Positions 45,872 to 56,293 of a DNA stretch of 64,000 nucleotides are shown piece after piece; the stretch's first letter is position 1, and each line of letters starts with the position of its first letter. Made by a program: the position numbers and the translations under genes. The notes beneath the pieces are model-generated. The model worked only from the letters and a program-made list of their open reading frames with translations, ran no database searches and was not told where the DNA came from. The DNA lies in the NCBI GenBank assembly GCA_021292105.1, contig CM037869.1, positions 24,070,050 through 24,134,049 of the forward strand, written 5' to 3'. Origin of the DNA: Anadara kagoshimensis. Taxonomy: Eukaryota > Mollusca > Bivalvia > Arcoida > Arcidae.

Positions 45872-47228
45872 ATGTCAGCTGCCCGGAGAAGGACCAGCGA
45901 ACCCGGAGTATCGGTCAAGTATACTCCTTGTTCTAAAGACGAACATAGCGAAGACGAACTAGAGGAAATCGCTATTGTTGATAAAGATGACAATAAGACC
46001 GTGACACACAGTAACGATAAAACTCAAAAGAAAATGTCTATGTCACACTTGGCCGCAAATGGTCCCAAACATCTTCCTGGCCTAGGCATATTTCAAGCTT
46101 TTACCTCGTCACGTGACAGAAACAAATCTGTTGGTGAAAGGCTTAGCACTTCCGGTGGACGTATCAGCGTGTCATCGCCTGTTTATTCAAGCAAAATTGT
46201 CGAACAAAAATCAAAATCAACTTCTAAACAAAGTTTACTCGACTTTTTTGGTACTAAAATAGACAGACGGAAATCACGAAAGAGTATTTCCACAAGAAGT
46301 GAGTTTGGACTTTCACTAATACGAAAAGGGCGATCGAGCGAAGTCATTACTCCGAGTCAGCTGAGAAAACAACGCCGGAAAGAAATAGAGGAAAATTTTG
46401 GTAAGAAAAGCAGACGAAATGACAGATTTGAAGCGACGACTTCAACAAGTGATCGAGATGGTTGTAACTGGACATTTGTGTTTGATCCGGCCGGTCGTCT
46501 GTCTTACTGGTGGTCATCTGTGGTTAGTATAGCGTTTTTATATAATTTCTGGGTCATCATCTACAGATTTGCTTTCCAAGAAATAAATTCCGAGAATCTG
46601 GATATCTGGTTTCCTTTGGATTACACGGCAGATTTATTATATATTCTTGATATTGCGTTCCATTTTAGAACGGGTTACTTAGAAGATGGCGTCCTTCAGA
46701 CGGATGCTGTGAAATTAAGAATACATTATATGAATACTACACTATTTTATATAGATTGTTTGTGTTTACTTCCATTAGATTTTCTATACTTGTCCATCGG
46801 ATTTTGCTCAATTTTAAGGTGTTTTAGGTTAGTGAAAGTATACAGATTTTGGGCGTTCCTGGATAGAACGGAACGCCACACAAATTATCCAAACCTCATC
46901 CGGACTTTGACTCTTATGCACTATTTACTAGCGCTGTTTCACTGGAACGCTTGTCTCTATTATCTGGTTGCAAAGAGTCTACAAGAGTCTTCAAGCACTT
47001 GGAAATTGCCAAAGGATGACAAAAATGTGTTTCAGCAGTATTTGCATGGCTTGTATTGGAGCACACTTACGCTTACGACAATAGGAAATCTTCCAACTCC
47101 CAGAACCAGTCGTGATTATCTGTTTATTATTACTGAAATGATATTTGGTCTCCTGCTGTTTGCGACCGTTCTGGGGCACATATCTAACATAGTGGCCAGT
47201 ATTAGCAATGCCAGAAAAGACTTCCAAG
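45872..47228 (+). CDS. Cyclic-nucleotide-gated-type cation channel, large first coding exon (partial)
   Basis: The exon encodes 452 residues from the first in-frame ATG (MSAARRRTSEP), then one base of a split codon. Residues 1-205 are a Ser/Lys/Arg-rich cytoplasmic N-terminus. S1 is about 211-234 (YWWSSVVSIAFLYNF), S2 about 246-270, S3 about 290-308 and S4 about 314-335 (ILRCFRLVKVYRFWAFLDRTE). S5 is about 342-370, the pore helix and filter 390-410 (YWSTLTLTTIGNLPTP) and S6 about 414-440. The DRTE-TNYPN and YWSTLTLTTIG motifs identify the CNG family of plasma-membrane cation channels opened by cGMP or cAMP. CNGA subunits have Glu after TIG; this protein has Asn406. The exon stops at G|GTAAGTG (47229), a phase-1 donor matching the family's DFQ-A junction. 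The C-linker and cyclic-nucleotide-binding domain must lie on later exons, which I did not find. Confidence 0.9.
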
Positions 47229-47234
47229 GTAAGT
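47229..47234 (+). other. Splice donor GTAAGT after the channel exon
   Basis: GTAAGT directly follows ...GACTTCCAAG, and the frame stops at TGA three codons later if it is not spliced. A strong match to the metazoan donor consensus. Confidence 0.8.
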
Positions 47235-47275
47235 GACACTTTTATATTCATTTTTTTTTAATTTTTATTAAATGC

Positions 47276-47720
47276 ATTGTTTATTCTAGACAGGGTTATG
47301 AGACCATTGGCCCTTATTTTGTTCATTCTAGAATGGGCGATTAGACCATTGGTGTCATATTTTGCCAAGTGACCCCACAGTTAAGGTCATAGCGAGTCAT
47401 ATATAATACTACATGAAGGATACTCTTTGTTTGAATTATTCTTTTAAACGCATTGTTCATATTAGAAGTGACCATGAGATCATTATTATTTTGCCAAATG
47501 TCCCCATTGTTAGGGTCGTAGCAGGCCATATTTAACCTTATATGAATAACAATTTTTATTTCTTTAAAAAACACAGTGACCATTCTAGAAGGTTCTATAT
47601 ATGCTTGGGACCATTGACCCCCTAATTTTGCCAAATGAATCCATTGTTAGGGGAATAGTGGACCACATTTAACAACGCATGAATGCAAAATTATTGGTGT
47701 TAGGACCCTATTAAAAATAC
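47276..47720 (+). repeat. Tandem repeat, about three units of roughly 130 bp, in the putative intron
   Basis: Units share TTCTAGA--G-GAC-ATGAGACCATTG, TTTTGCCAA-TG-CCCCA-TGTTAGGGTC, and GTA-CAGGCCATATTTAACC followed by a TATGAA segment. Moderately diverged. Confidence 0.65.
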
Positions 47721-47873
47721 AGGAATGCAAAAATAGTGTTCTGTTATGGTGCTTTATGTTTAAAAATGATTGCACCTTTTAAAAAAAATCTTAGATTGAA
47801 CATCATCAACCACCCTCTCTTGACAGACCAAATTAGTGACTTTACAATTAGATTTTACTTTATGACTAAGAAA

Positions 47874-47911
<38 letters not shown>
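47874..47911. repeat. (TTA)n microsatellite
   Basis: ATT/TTA trinucleotide run. Confidence 0.95.
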
Positions 47912-47912
<1 letters not shown>

Positions 47913-47919
47913 TACATAC

Positions 47920-48600
47920 ATTCATAACAAAAAACTTAACAAAATAGATTACATGACATTAACAAATATTGTAATAGTTTTATAAATCATTCCATGTAAA
48001 AAAAATGAGGTGTCTGGTTTAACATGGTGGAATTGAAGATTCCATACGATTCCGTTTCCTAGCTTGTATTCAGTAAACATCGTCGCTTAAAATAGGATAT
48101 CCTTGAAGTGATTTAGAAAAAAGTAAAATGTTGGCTTAGTGAATAATTTTAAAGATTTTTCCTAAGTATTTCATATATGTTTACCTTTGGTTTCATTAGT
48201 TTGCTTCGTGAAGGTGAACCCATGGTCACCTTTGTCATATATTAACAATCCGAAACATTCGAATAAAGAAAACGAGAAGGAAGATGTTTGACTCTAGGGT
48301 AAGGTGGTATTACCGGGGGTGCTTGTGACAACATTATCTTACATGGAGATTCCGAGAATGTGTCATATTATAAATTTTTGAATTTTCTGAAAGAAATATT
48401 AAAAATAATAATATGACAACTTTTCTTATATCATGCTTAAAGTGATTAGTTTTTCTGTATGGTTCTATTTCTTAAAAAATATTTCCAAAATATTACGTCA
48501 CAGTTTTAAAAGTTGATTTTCCTAAGAACAAAAAATATAAATGAACAAAACATATCGGTACATATTTTACGTTTTAAATATTGTAAGTAGGTTATGATTG
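47920..48600. other. Putative intron, no gene recognised
   Basis: AT-rich. The segment TGTCATATTATAAATTTTTG at about 48360 recurs in diverged form near 49128 and 59312, so it is part of another dispersed repeat. Confidence 0.4.
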
Positions 48601-48606
48601 TTCATG

Positions 48607-49001
48607 TACAGTACAGACCTGTCGAATGTTAAACACTGGGCAAACAAAAGGAGTCGAAGATCCAAGTGGCCGAGATATGGTTAGCAAGTGGCTGAAAACT
48701 ACATAGAGATAATTGTCGAAAAGCTGTCGAGATATAGCTTATGAGGGACCGAGATGACTTGTTGATTGCATCGTTACTTTCGACAGGCCTGTAGTGTATA
48801 CAGTAAAGACCTGTCGAAAGTTTAACACCCGGATAACGAATTATTACCGAATCGGCAGCTTATCTCGGCCCCCCGAAAGCTATATTTTTCAGCAGCTGTT
48901 ATCTATCTCTTGGAAGCGTTTTAGCCACAAGGTACCCGTATATCGACCACTTAGCAGCCAAGTTCGGCTCTATTTCGTTAGTACAGCGTTTATGTACTGT
49001 A
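48607..49001. mobile_element. Two palindromic MITE copies in tandem
   Basis: The first runs from TACAGTACAGACCTGTCGAA (48607) to CTTTCGACAGGCCTGTAGTG (48796). The second starts at once with CAGTAAAGACCTGTCGAAAG and ends near TTATGTACTGTAA. Both retain CTCGGC, GATATAGC and ATCTATCTCTTGG-like blocks. The second copy's right end is worn. Confidence 0.7.
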
Positions 49002-49524
49002 ATGATTGAAAATATAATTTAGCCAGTATTATTATACCCCTAGTACTGGTCAAACATCCAAATTGTTTAAGAAAATCCAATTTAAAACATCTGTGATGTG
49101 TATGCGACAGAATTAATACAACTGCTGTGTCATATTATAAATGTTTTAATTTAATTTTCTGAATGAAATATTAAAAATGAAACTGAAATATACATAAATA
49201 CACATCGAAGTTAAATGTTTTGAAGTGTCAAAACTAAAGGAACATTTAAATTGTGTACCTATTGCTGACCATTTGGAACTTTATAGCCACAGAAAGATTC
49301 TTTCATTAATATTAATGCGGTCATTTTTGTTTAAAATGAGCACACACATTAATGATCTATCTCATCTGATAGATCATCGTTAGGTAGAAAACAATTCTAC
49401 TTATTATATAATAAATGGGTTTTCAAAAATTATGACTTAATTTAAAATGCTCTATATATCATTAGGTTTATACAATCAGTATTAATGTACATATTATGTC
49501 ACTAGTTAATTTTATAATTCCCCA

Positions 49525-49720
49525 AAAACTAAGGTATACTCCCTCATGCAAAGTAATTTCTTAGCGTAATTTGGTAAAATATATTTTGGCCCTATGGGTA
49601 TCTTTTCAACTTCTTGAAAAATGTTTGGTTTCACAATTTTGGCCCATGCACGACTGATGTTGGAATTGCATTCCGAAACGGCCGTCTAGAGCTGTAGAAT
49701 TAAAACGGGTCTGGTAATTA
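49525..49720 (+). repeat. CTAGACGGCCGT-family repeat, third copy
   Basis: Aligns with 28640-28830. The core reads CATTCCGAAACGGCCGTCTA then GAGCTGTAGAATTAAAAC. Confidence 0.65.
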
Positions 49721-49737
49721 TAAACGAGGTCCTGGCT

Positions 49738-49815
49738 TGCCTAATAGTGTAAGTATCGATATACAGATCACAACTTCTCTCACAATATAGGTTCGAATCC
49801 CACTCGAGCTCGGTC
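49738..49815 (+). other. tRNA-like sequence
   Basis: An A-box-like GGCTTGCCTAATAGTGTAAG, then a B box TAGGTTCGAATCCCACTCGA about 45 bp later. The acceptor ends do not pair well. Likely a SINE head or tRNA pseudogene. Confidence 0.35.
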
Positions 49816-49819
49816 AGAT

Positions 49820-50560
49820 CATAATTATATTAGACGCATTGTCATTTGTCGAATGTGGGTGTTTCAAGTTTCTACCTGTGGTCACTCTGACTATGTAAAC
49901 TCTTCGAGATGTAATTTGACCACATAAGTTAAAAGAATCCTTTCTGGTGTCCCACTCTACCCCACTTCCGGATAAACGATCACGTGACATGTACCTTCCA
50001 TTTCGAAAAAGATGGCGTCATTGTAAAACGCATTTTACGCATTGTTTTTCCCGCTTATTAACCAAGTTTGATTGCTTATGGCTTCCTAACTGTTCATAAG
50101 AAATTTATTAGTTTTACAACACGCTATGTGAAATAAAAAAGTAAGACTGTACTTGTAACTGGTTGTATTTTTGTGTGATGTAATTTTTATTCTCAGGATG
50201 GAGTGAATATCACGTGACTATCGGTCGTAACGAAGTCGTCTTATTTGCATTTTGTTTTGTCTGAGCTTTTGTGTATCTATTTATTGGGCAAGTAATAAAA
50301 TTTGTCTCGAGTACTTCTCGATTGTATGCAGCAAATTAAACGAACGCACTCAAGAGTTTTCTTGTACTACATATGTTAAGGTTGTATTCGGAGGCGTTAC
50401 TCGACTTCATCATCATACTTGAACATCATATATCTATTGATATCTAGTAATCTAATAAGAGTTCAGACGTGTTCGTTCAAAAAGTTTAGTTGAAGAAAAC
50501 TATCTATTCAAAATCGGATGACGTTTATTTAAGTCAATAATAAATTTCAAATATTATTTG
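49820..50560. other. Putative intron or intergenic DNA, nothing recognised
   Basis: No coding signal. I looked here for the next channel exon (C-linker and nucleotide-binding domain) and found no matching reading frame. Confidence 0.4.
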
Positions 50561-50564
50561 AATT

Positions 50565-50835
50565 GAATTGAATTTAATGTTCCAGTCAAGAATATATTAC
50601 TTACATCAAAGCGCCACCAGCTACATAGCTACATGTGAAGTGGCAGAACTTTTTTATCGTTTTACCTTTACAGTCAATGCATAGGGGACATTTTAATGTG
50701 TCACGCCTGCCGTGACACCTGCATCGTTTTTAAAGTGTTTTCCGAAGCCCCTGTGACTTCATTTCTAACTGCCGAATGTTTGATGGAAAAACAGCCACTC
50801 CCTATTTTCAAGTCCTGGCCGAAGCAAGCATTCAA
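50565..50835 (-). mobile_element. CTCAA-family SINE, minus strand, head lost
   Basis: Plus strand: TTAATGTTCCAGTCAAGAAT, ACATCAAAGCGCCACCAGCT, TGTGTCACGCCTGCCGTGAC and AAGTCCTGGCC, the reverse of the SINE body up to the region just 3' of the B box. Confidence 0.65.
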
Positions 50836-50947
50836 CTAACTGTTGTGTATTTTAGGGGGAATATTTCAAAGTTTCTACGTTAATTGTACATTGGTAATCC
50901 GGGGCTTTTATTGACTTGAACTAACTGGCATTTTGGTATAGTCATCT

Positions 50948-51030
<83 letters not shown>
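50948..51030. repeat. (CT)n microsatellite, 83 bp
   Basis: Long pure CT run. The Arg-Glu open frame on the minus strand is an artefact. Confidence 0.95.
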
Positions 51031-51034
<4 letters not shown>

Positions 51035-51225
51035 ACAGTGATTATACAACTAAGAATAATTGCAAGACTTATCCACAGGGGCAACAGTTGTTGATATAAG
51101 AAAACAAACCAGGCAAACAAAAACTATCCATAATGTAACACGAGTGTGGATGCTTGGGGTTCGCTGATCGAGCTTGCTAAGCTTACCAAATTTCTGACTT
51201 ATGAAATACGGAACATATCACCACC

Positions 51226-51412
51226 TACAGCGCAGACCTGACGAAAGTTTAACACTTTGCTAACGAATAAGTGGGAAATCGGCAGTTCGTCTTGGCTATA
51301 TCTTGGCAGCTTTTCTGTCACTAATTATCTATATATGAGCCACTCGGCAGCTGAGCTTTGAGTCCTTTTTCGTAAAGTTCATTGTTAAACATTTGACAGG
51401 CCTGTACTGTAT
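51226..51412. mobile_element. Palindromic MITE
   Basis: Left TACAGCGCAGACCTGACGAA and right AAACATTTGACAGGCCTGTA followed by CTGTATA. The interior has CTTGGCAGCTTTTCTGTCAC and a GAGCCACTCGGCAGC block. Confidence 0.7.
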
Positions 51413-51889
51413 ATCAGAGATAGAACAAAGTTTTATTGATGCGTTGGTTTTTTTCGGAAACTCAGGTTTCCTCCACTATTGCAAACTACTTGCCTAAATA
51501 TGAATGAAAAAAATCTCGGGTTTAGGTGTTAAAAATAACTCCAAACAACTGAATCGAGTCTCTAAAGCTGAAAAACATGGCGACTATCCAGTCATTAACC
51601 TACAGTAATATAATGCACGATGACCGATGCGTGTGCGTTGGCGTTTAACTGATGGCTATTAATGGGACAACAGAAGGTCTGACAAATGTACCACTCCTGA
51701 ATAAAAGTCTTTATAATCTAAAATTACCACAACACTATGTTAAAGTGTAATTTTTTTTATTTTTTCTGACTTATAGTTAAAACCTACAACAGCTGGTCTG
51801 GTATAATCTATATTCTGTGAAATACTTTTATGTAAGATGATAGATATTTCCCAAAGTTTAAATCTTTATTATAGTGTAACATTTGTGTG

Positions 51890-52800
51890 AGATTGAAGTA
51901 AAGTAATGCCGGAGTTTTACGCCTCCCCAGTCAAGATTCTTTCATTTATATCGATGCGGTCAAATCAGGGATGGTGGAATTGCCTAATGGAGTTTTACGT
52001 CCAAATCCGGATTCTTCCATTTATAAATACCTAAGCGCTCAGTTCAAGGATGGAGAAATAAAGATTCTTATACTAATATCGAGATATTTTCCAAGGTTTA
52101 AATCTTTATTATAGTGTAACATTTGTGGGATATTGGAGTGGAGTAAAGGAGCTTTACGCCTCCCCAGTCAAGATTCTTTTATTTATATTTAGGCGGTCAG
52201 TTCAGGGTTGGTGGATTGGAGTAATGGAGAAATAAAGATTCTTACACTTATATCGAGATATTTTCCAAAGTTAAAATCTTAATTATAATGTAACATTTGT
52301 GGGAAATTGGAGTGGAGAAATGGAGCTTCCCCCCCCCCCTGTCATGATTCAATCATTTATATTTAGATTTTCCATTCAGGGGTGATGGAATTGACTAATG
52401 GAATTTTGCACCCATCCAGATTCTTTCATTTATACCCAAGCGGTCAGTTCAAGGATGTTGGAGGGGGTAGTGGAGTTTTACGCCCCATTCCATATTTTTC
52501 AGTTATGTATATATTAACGGTCAGTTCAGGGATGGTGGAGTGGACTAATGGGGATTTATGTCCCAATCCAGATCCAATGGTCAGTTCAGGGTGTGGAGTA
52601 ACAGAATTTTAAGCCCCAGTCAAGACTGTTCCACTTATATCTAAGCGGTCAGTTCTGAATGAGTAATGGAGTTTTAAGCCCCAGTCAGGATTCTTCATCT
52701 TATATCGGAATTGTTAATTCATGAATGGTTGAGTTGAGAAATGGTGCTTAAAGCACCAGTCAGAATTCTTTCACTTATATCGAGATAATCAGTTCAGGGA
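51890..52800 (-). repeat. Tandem array built from SINE 3'-end sequence
   Basis: About eight to ten irregular units of 80-130 bp contain GGAGTTTTACGCC-CC, AGTCAAGATTCTTTCA-TTATATC, GCGGTCAGTTCAGGGATGG and TGGAGTGGAGTAATGG. These correspond to the GACGTTAAA and GATATAAGTGAAAGAATC end of the CTCAA-tailed SINE in reverse. The array leads into the SINE copy at 52800-52958. Confidence 0.65.
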
Positions 52801-52958
52801 TGGTGGGGTGGAGTGTTGAACGTCCCCTAGACTTTCATTTCTAAATGCCAAGTGCTTGGCGAAAGAACAATCATTATCGGCAGACCAGGCTGGGTTTTTT
52901 AATCCACAACCTCCCGCATACGAACCAAACAATCTACCATCTGGGCTACCGTGGTGGT
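52800..52958 (-). mobile_element. CTCAA-family SINE head, minus strand
   Basis: Plus strand: GACTTTCATTTCTAAATGCC, AAGTGCTTGGCGAAAGAACA, then a worn B box and TCTACCATCTGGGCTACCGT, the reversed A box. Only the 5' half of the SINE body remains before the repeated tail array. Confidence 0.65.
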
Positions 52959-53147
52959 ATCCACATTGGATTTGAAGAATATTGTTTAAAACCACTCCAC
53001 TTTTTATGGAGTATGATGAGAAATATGTTGCTTATGGAGCCATTCCTGTTTCATTCCGTTCCGTTACATGGCTCGAGCATTTAAGAGATGCATTAATAAT
53101 TATTAACCTGATATAGATAAGTACAAAGAGGAAATTTAGGTAACAGG

Positions 53148-53350
53148 TGTATATTTTTTTTTTAATTTACATCTTCGGCTTGTGATCGATGCAATAAATG
53201 GATTTTAAATAACATCTTTTTTTACATTTTTAATTTATTTTTAATTTTTTTTATTTTCTGAAGTTTTATTTTTAATTTTTATTTATTTTTTATTTAATTT
53301 ATTTTTAAATTTTAAATTTATTTTTAAATTTTTCTTATTTAATTTTTATA
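53148..53350. repeat. T-rich low-complexity tract (TTTAATTTATTTTT)
   Basis: About 200 bp of mixed TTTTTAATT and TTTTATTTA repeats with no other structure. Confidence 0.85.
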
Positions 53351-53524
53351 TGCACATGTAGATGTATATGTAGATAGATGCAGAACACGTTGCAATAATA
53401 ACTTTGTTTGTTGAGGTGTAACAATATAGCTTTAAATAATATATAATATTATGCCATTTTATGACATAAGAATTCGTCAGGTGTAAAACTTATTATTTTA
53501 TGTTCAAATTCTATACATAAGAAT

Positions 53525-54116
53525 TACAGATCTGTCGAAAATTTAACAAGAAGCTAAAGAAAAGGAGTCGAAGTTTGGCATTGGTAAAGTTTCCTTCACC
53601 TTCAACTATCCTGTTCGTGTCCGCTGGCACATAAAGTCCCAATATATCTTCTTCATAATACTTTGCCAATGGCAGCTGATGTCCAGCTCTTCCATCCCAG
53701 TTGTGTTCTTTCTTTTCCTGGTGTTCTGTGCCATGTTGTTTTCTGATCGACCTACTTTCCTCTTTCCTTGTGGGTGCCATGTAATTGCGGTGGTGCAGGC
53801 AGATCTTGCTGCTTTACATTCTAAGTACATGGCCAATCCATCTCTACTTCCTTATTTTTTATTACACTTGCTCTTTCTGGGTTTTTGTTGTTGTTGTTGT
53901 TGATGATGATGTTGTTGTTGTTGTTCTATTGTGAAGTTCTTCGTTTGAAATTTTGTCTGGCCATCTTACCCTCAGGAATCTTCTAAGGTGCACAGAGATA
54001 GCAAGCAGCTGCCTAAAACTGTCTAAATATAGATAGCAAGGAGCCAAGATGGGTTGTCGTTTAATTTCTGCACTTGTTTGTTAGCTTAATGTTAAACTTT
54101 CGACAGGCCTGTAATG
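53525..54116. mobile_element. Palindromic MITE split by a LINE fragment
   Basis: Left TACAGATCTGTCGAAAATTT and right GTTAAACTTTCGACAGGCCT. The family's GGAGTCGAAG block lies left of the break. A worn GATAGCAAGGAGCCAAGATG block lies right of it. The interior 53590-53990 is foreign LINE sequence. Confidence 0.65.
53600..53880 (-). pseudogene. Degraded LINE ORF2 C-terminal fragment
   Basis: On the minus strand, one frame reads RWIGHVLRM and another then reads TWHPQGKRKVGR. These two motifs lie close together near the C-terminus of ORF2 in many RTE/BovB-like and related LINEs. They are out of frame here and separated by stops, so the fragment is dead. It is followed (minus strand) by a KKIYWDFMC-like stretch near the expected end of the protein. 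It is flanked by an (AAC)n-type run at 53885-53925, possibly its tail side or a later expansion. It is not related to the intact LINE at 21.5-26.4 kb. Confidence 0.6.
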
Positions 54117-54159
54117 TGAGATATACACTTCGTTGGTGCGCTGTTTAGAGTAAACATTC

Positions 54160-54480
54160 TTTTAAAACGCTTGATAAGAAGTATTTTATAAAAATACATA
54201 ATTGTGTTGTTGTCAACCACGGTCTGTCAATTCTAACCAGATTTTACCAAACTTTTTAAGAAGTTAATTATATTTGACCAAGTTCGATAATGCAAAAATT
54301 ATGAGTTGTAGGCCCTTATATGGACACGTGTTTCCTAAAATGATGTCCACTAAGCCTAAACTGGTCTGTACCAAATTTGATAAGAAGTTTATTATACTCG
54401 AAATCTCTACCAAGTTCGATAATACAATAGCTTGTTCTTAAAGAGAAGGAGTTACACACCATTACTCGGGCACTGTTTTT
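54160..54480 (+). repeat. Two diverged copies of an ACCAAGTTCGATAAT-containing repeat
   Basis: TTACCAAACTTTTTAAGAAG then TTGACCAAGTTCGATAATGC, and about 140 bp on, TACCAAATTTGATAAGAAGT then CTACCAAGTTCGATAATACA. There is no gene. Confidence 0.5.
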
Positions 54481-55049
54481 CTAGAAAACTGTCCGCCCAA
54501 CTTGTTTGTCTCTGTTCGCGTTACCGGAAGTAACATTAAAGACGCACCACACCGCGATGGTTTCCGCTCAGGGATATTTCGTTCGCCGAATTTTTCAATT
54601 TATAAAGTGGAATGTGGATATGTCACTTACTACATTTGCCAAAAAAAGTTCGCAGGAAATGACATCGGTGACGCACCACGTCGAATATGGATATTTAGGT
54701 CGATGAACTCTTCAATTCTTAAATATATTTTTTGTGGTTTTTTTATTGGATGTGACTCACACCAATCTTTCATACCTTTTTTGCAAAAACAAATAAATGG
54801 TCTTGATATTTTATTGCCTGCATAATAATGTTGACTATATCTATCGTAACAGGATTATGGAAGTAATTTTCCTAGCGTAGATAACGATTTATTTCCTCTT
54901 GGGTAAGGCGTATTAATTAATCATATGTTAGTTGTATAATTAGCTCTAATTTTACATGAGCCAATTCCGCTTCGTTAGATAATAAGAAATCATTTTGTAA
55001 AATTATATCCTCTATCAAATTAATATCTGATTCCGTAGCTGTATAATGA

Positions 55050-55600
55050 ATCTGAGCTACTTTGTAAAATGATAAGGATGACATTGATCTTGAAATTAAA
55101 GGTTCTGAGGATTGAGTTACTATTTTTGTATGTATTTTATGTTTGGTTAAGTGGTGTTGAAGGTGTAACGACACTGTCGTAAAAGTCCCTTCGAGTCTCG
55201 TCACGTGACAATTGTGAATTTGCAATTTCGGGGTCACATGATATCGAGCTACATTGTAAATGATAAGGATGACATTGATCTTGAAATTAAAGGTTCTGAG
55301 GATTGAGTTTCTTTTTCTATAAGGATTATTAGTTGTAGTGATGGTAAGAATCAGAATGAAAGTATATTTAAGCCTCCTCACGTGACAAACGTGATTTTGC
55401 TATTTTCGGTATATAAAAATCTAAGCTACATTGTAAATGCTAAGTATGACATTGATATTGAAATTAAAGGTTTTGAAAATTTAAGTGTTAATAAATGTTA
55501 AGTATGGTAGTGGTCTTGAAATAAATGTTCTGAAAACTGAGTTTCTATTTCTATACGGATTATCTGTTTGTTTAAGTGGTGATTAGGGTTAAATTAAGGA
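55050..55600 (-). repeat. Diverged tandem repeat, about three to four units
   Basis: Units share TGATAAGGATGACATTGATC, TTGAAATTAAAGGTTCTGAG, GATTGAGTTTCTTTTTCTAT and CACGTGACAA-TGTGAATTTGC, with spacing of about 70-190 bp. The 154-codon minus-strand frame at 54917-55381 lies over this repeat and is not a recognised protein. Confidence 0.55.
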
Positions 55601-55954
55601 TTCTATCAGAGTAAAAGCTTTACGATTCGGACACGGGGACAATCGGACTTGTCACATTAGAACCTGAAGTAACTGGAGTAATAGTTTAGAACGTCCTAGT
55701 TAGTATTTGTACACTTATATCGAGATGGTCAGCTCAGGGATGGTGGCAGAAATGTTATTTCAATTATAACTTGTTTTATATTGCTATATTATCAAAGGAC
55801 AATGTAGGTCACGCTGTGTGTGGTGTTTTAAGTATGAATTACAATGACTTATAAAAATACTAATTAATTGTGGTAGCACGTGTTATCTAGCTTCCAGGTC
55901 TATATCAAACACAAAACCAGTCGATAACTCAGGTCGATACTAACTTTAAATAAC

Positions 55955-56070
55955 GTACAGTACGGACCTGTCGAAAATTTAACACTAGGCGAGCGAAAAG
56001 GAGTCTAAGCTCGATTGCCGAGTGGCCCAGAGATATGGATAGGCGGTACCGGGCTTAAAATGCTGAAAGA
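55955..56070. mobile_element. Palindromic MITE, left half only
   Basis: GTACAGTACGGACCTGTCGA, AACACTAGGCGAGCGAAAAG and GAGTGGCC-AGAGATATGGAT are followed by unrelated sequence. A short CGATA-CTGAGGTCGATA block occurs on both sides (about 55920 and 56090). Confidence 0.6.
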
Positions 56071-56293
56071 AAGTTAGCATTTATCAGTCGATATCTGAGG
56101 TCGATATCAGCTTTAAATAACGCACATTACTACAGTGCAGTGCAGACCTGTCGAAAGTTTAACACTGAGCTGTCGAATTGGAGAAAAATCTCGGCTGTCG
56201 ATTTGCCGAAATTTAACTAGCTATTGGTCGAAAAGCTGCCGAGAGGTAGATAGCATTTGCCAAGATTTATCTAACGGGGGTACGGGACCCCTA

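Noticed and set aside
54502..54825. 107-codon frame with paired DAPHR / DAPRR segments
   Set aside because: The similarity reflects a short internal duplication in the DNA. No known domain and no splice signals that I could defend.
54917..55381. 154-codon minus-strand frame
   Set aside because: It lies over a diverged tandem repeat (55050-55600) and has no recognisable features.
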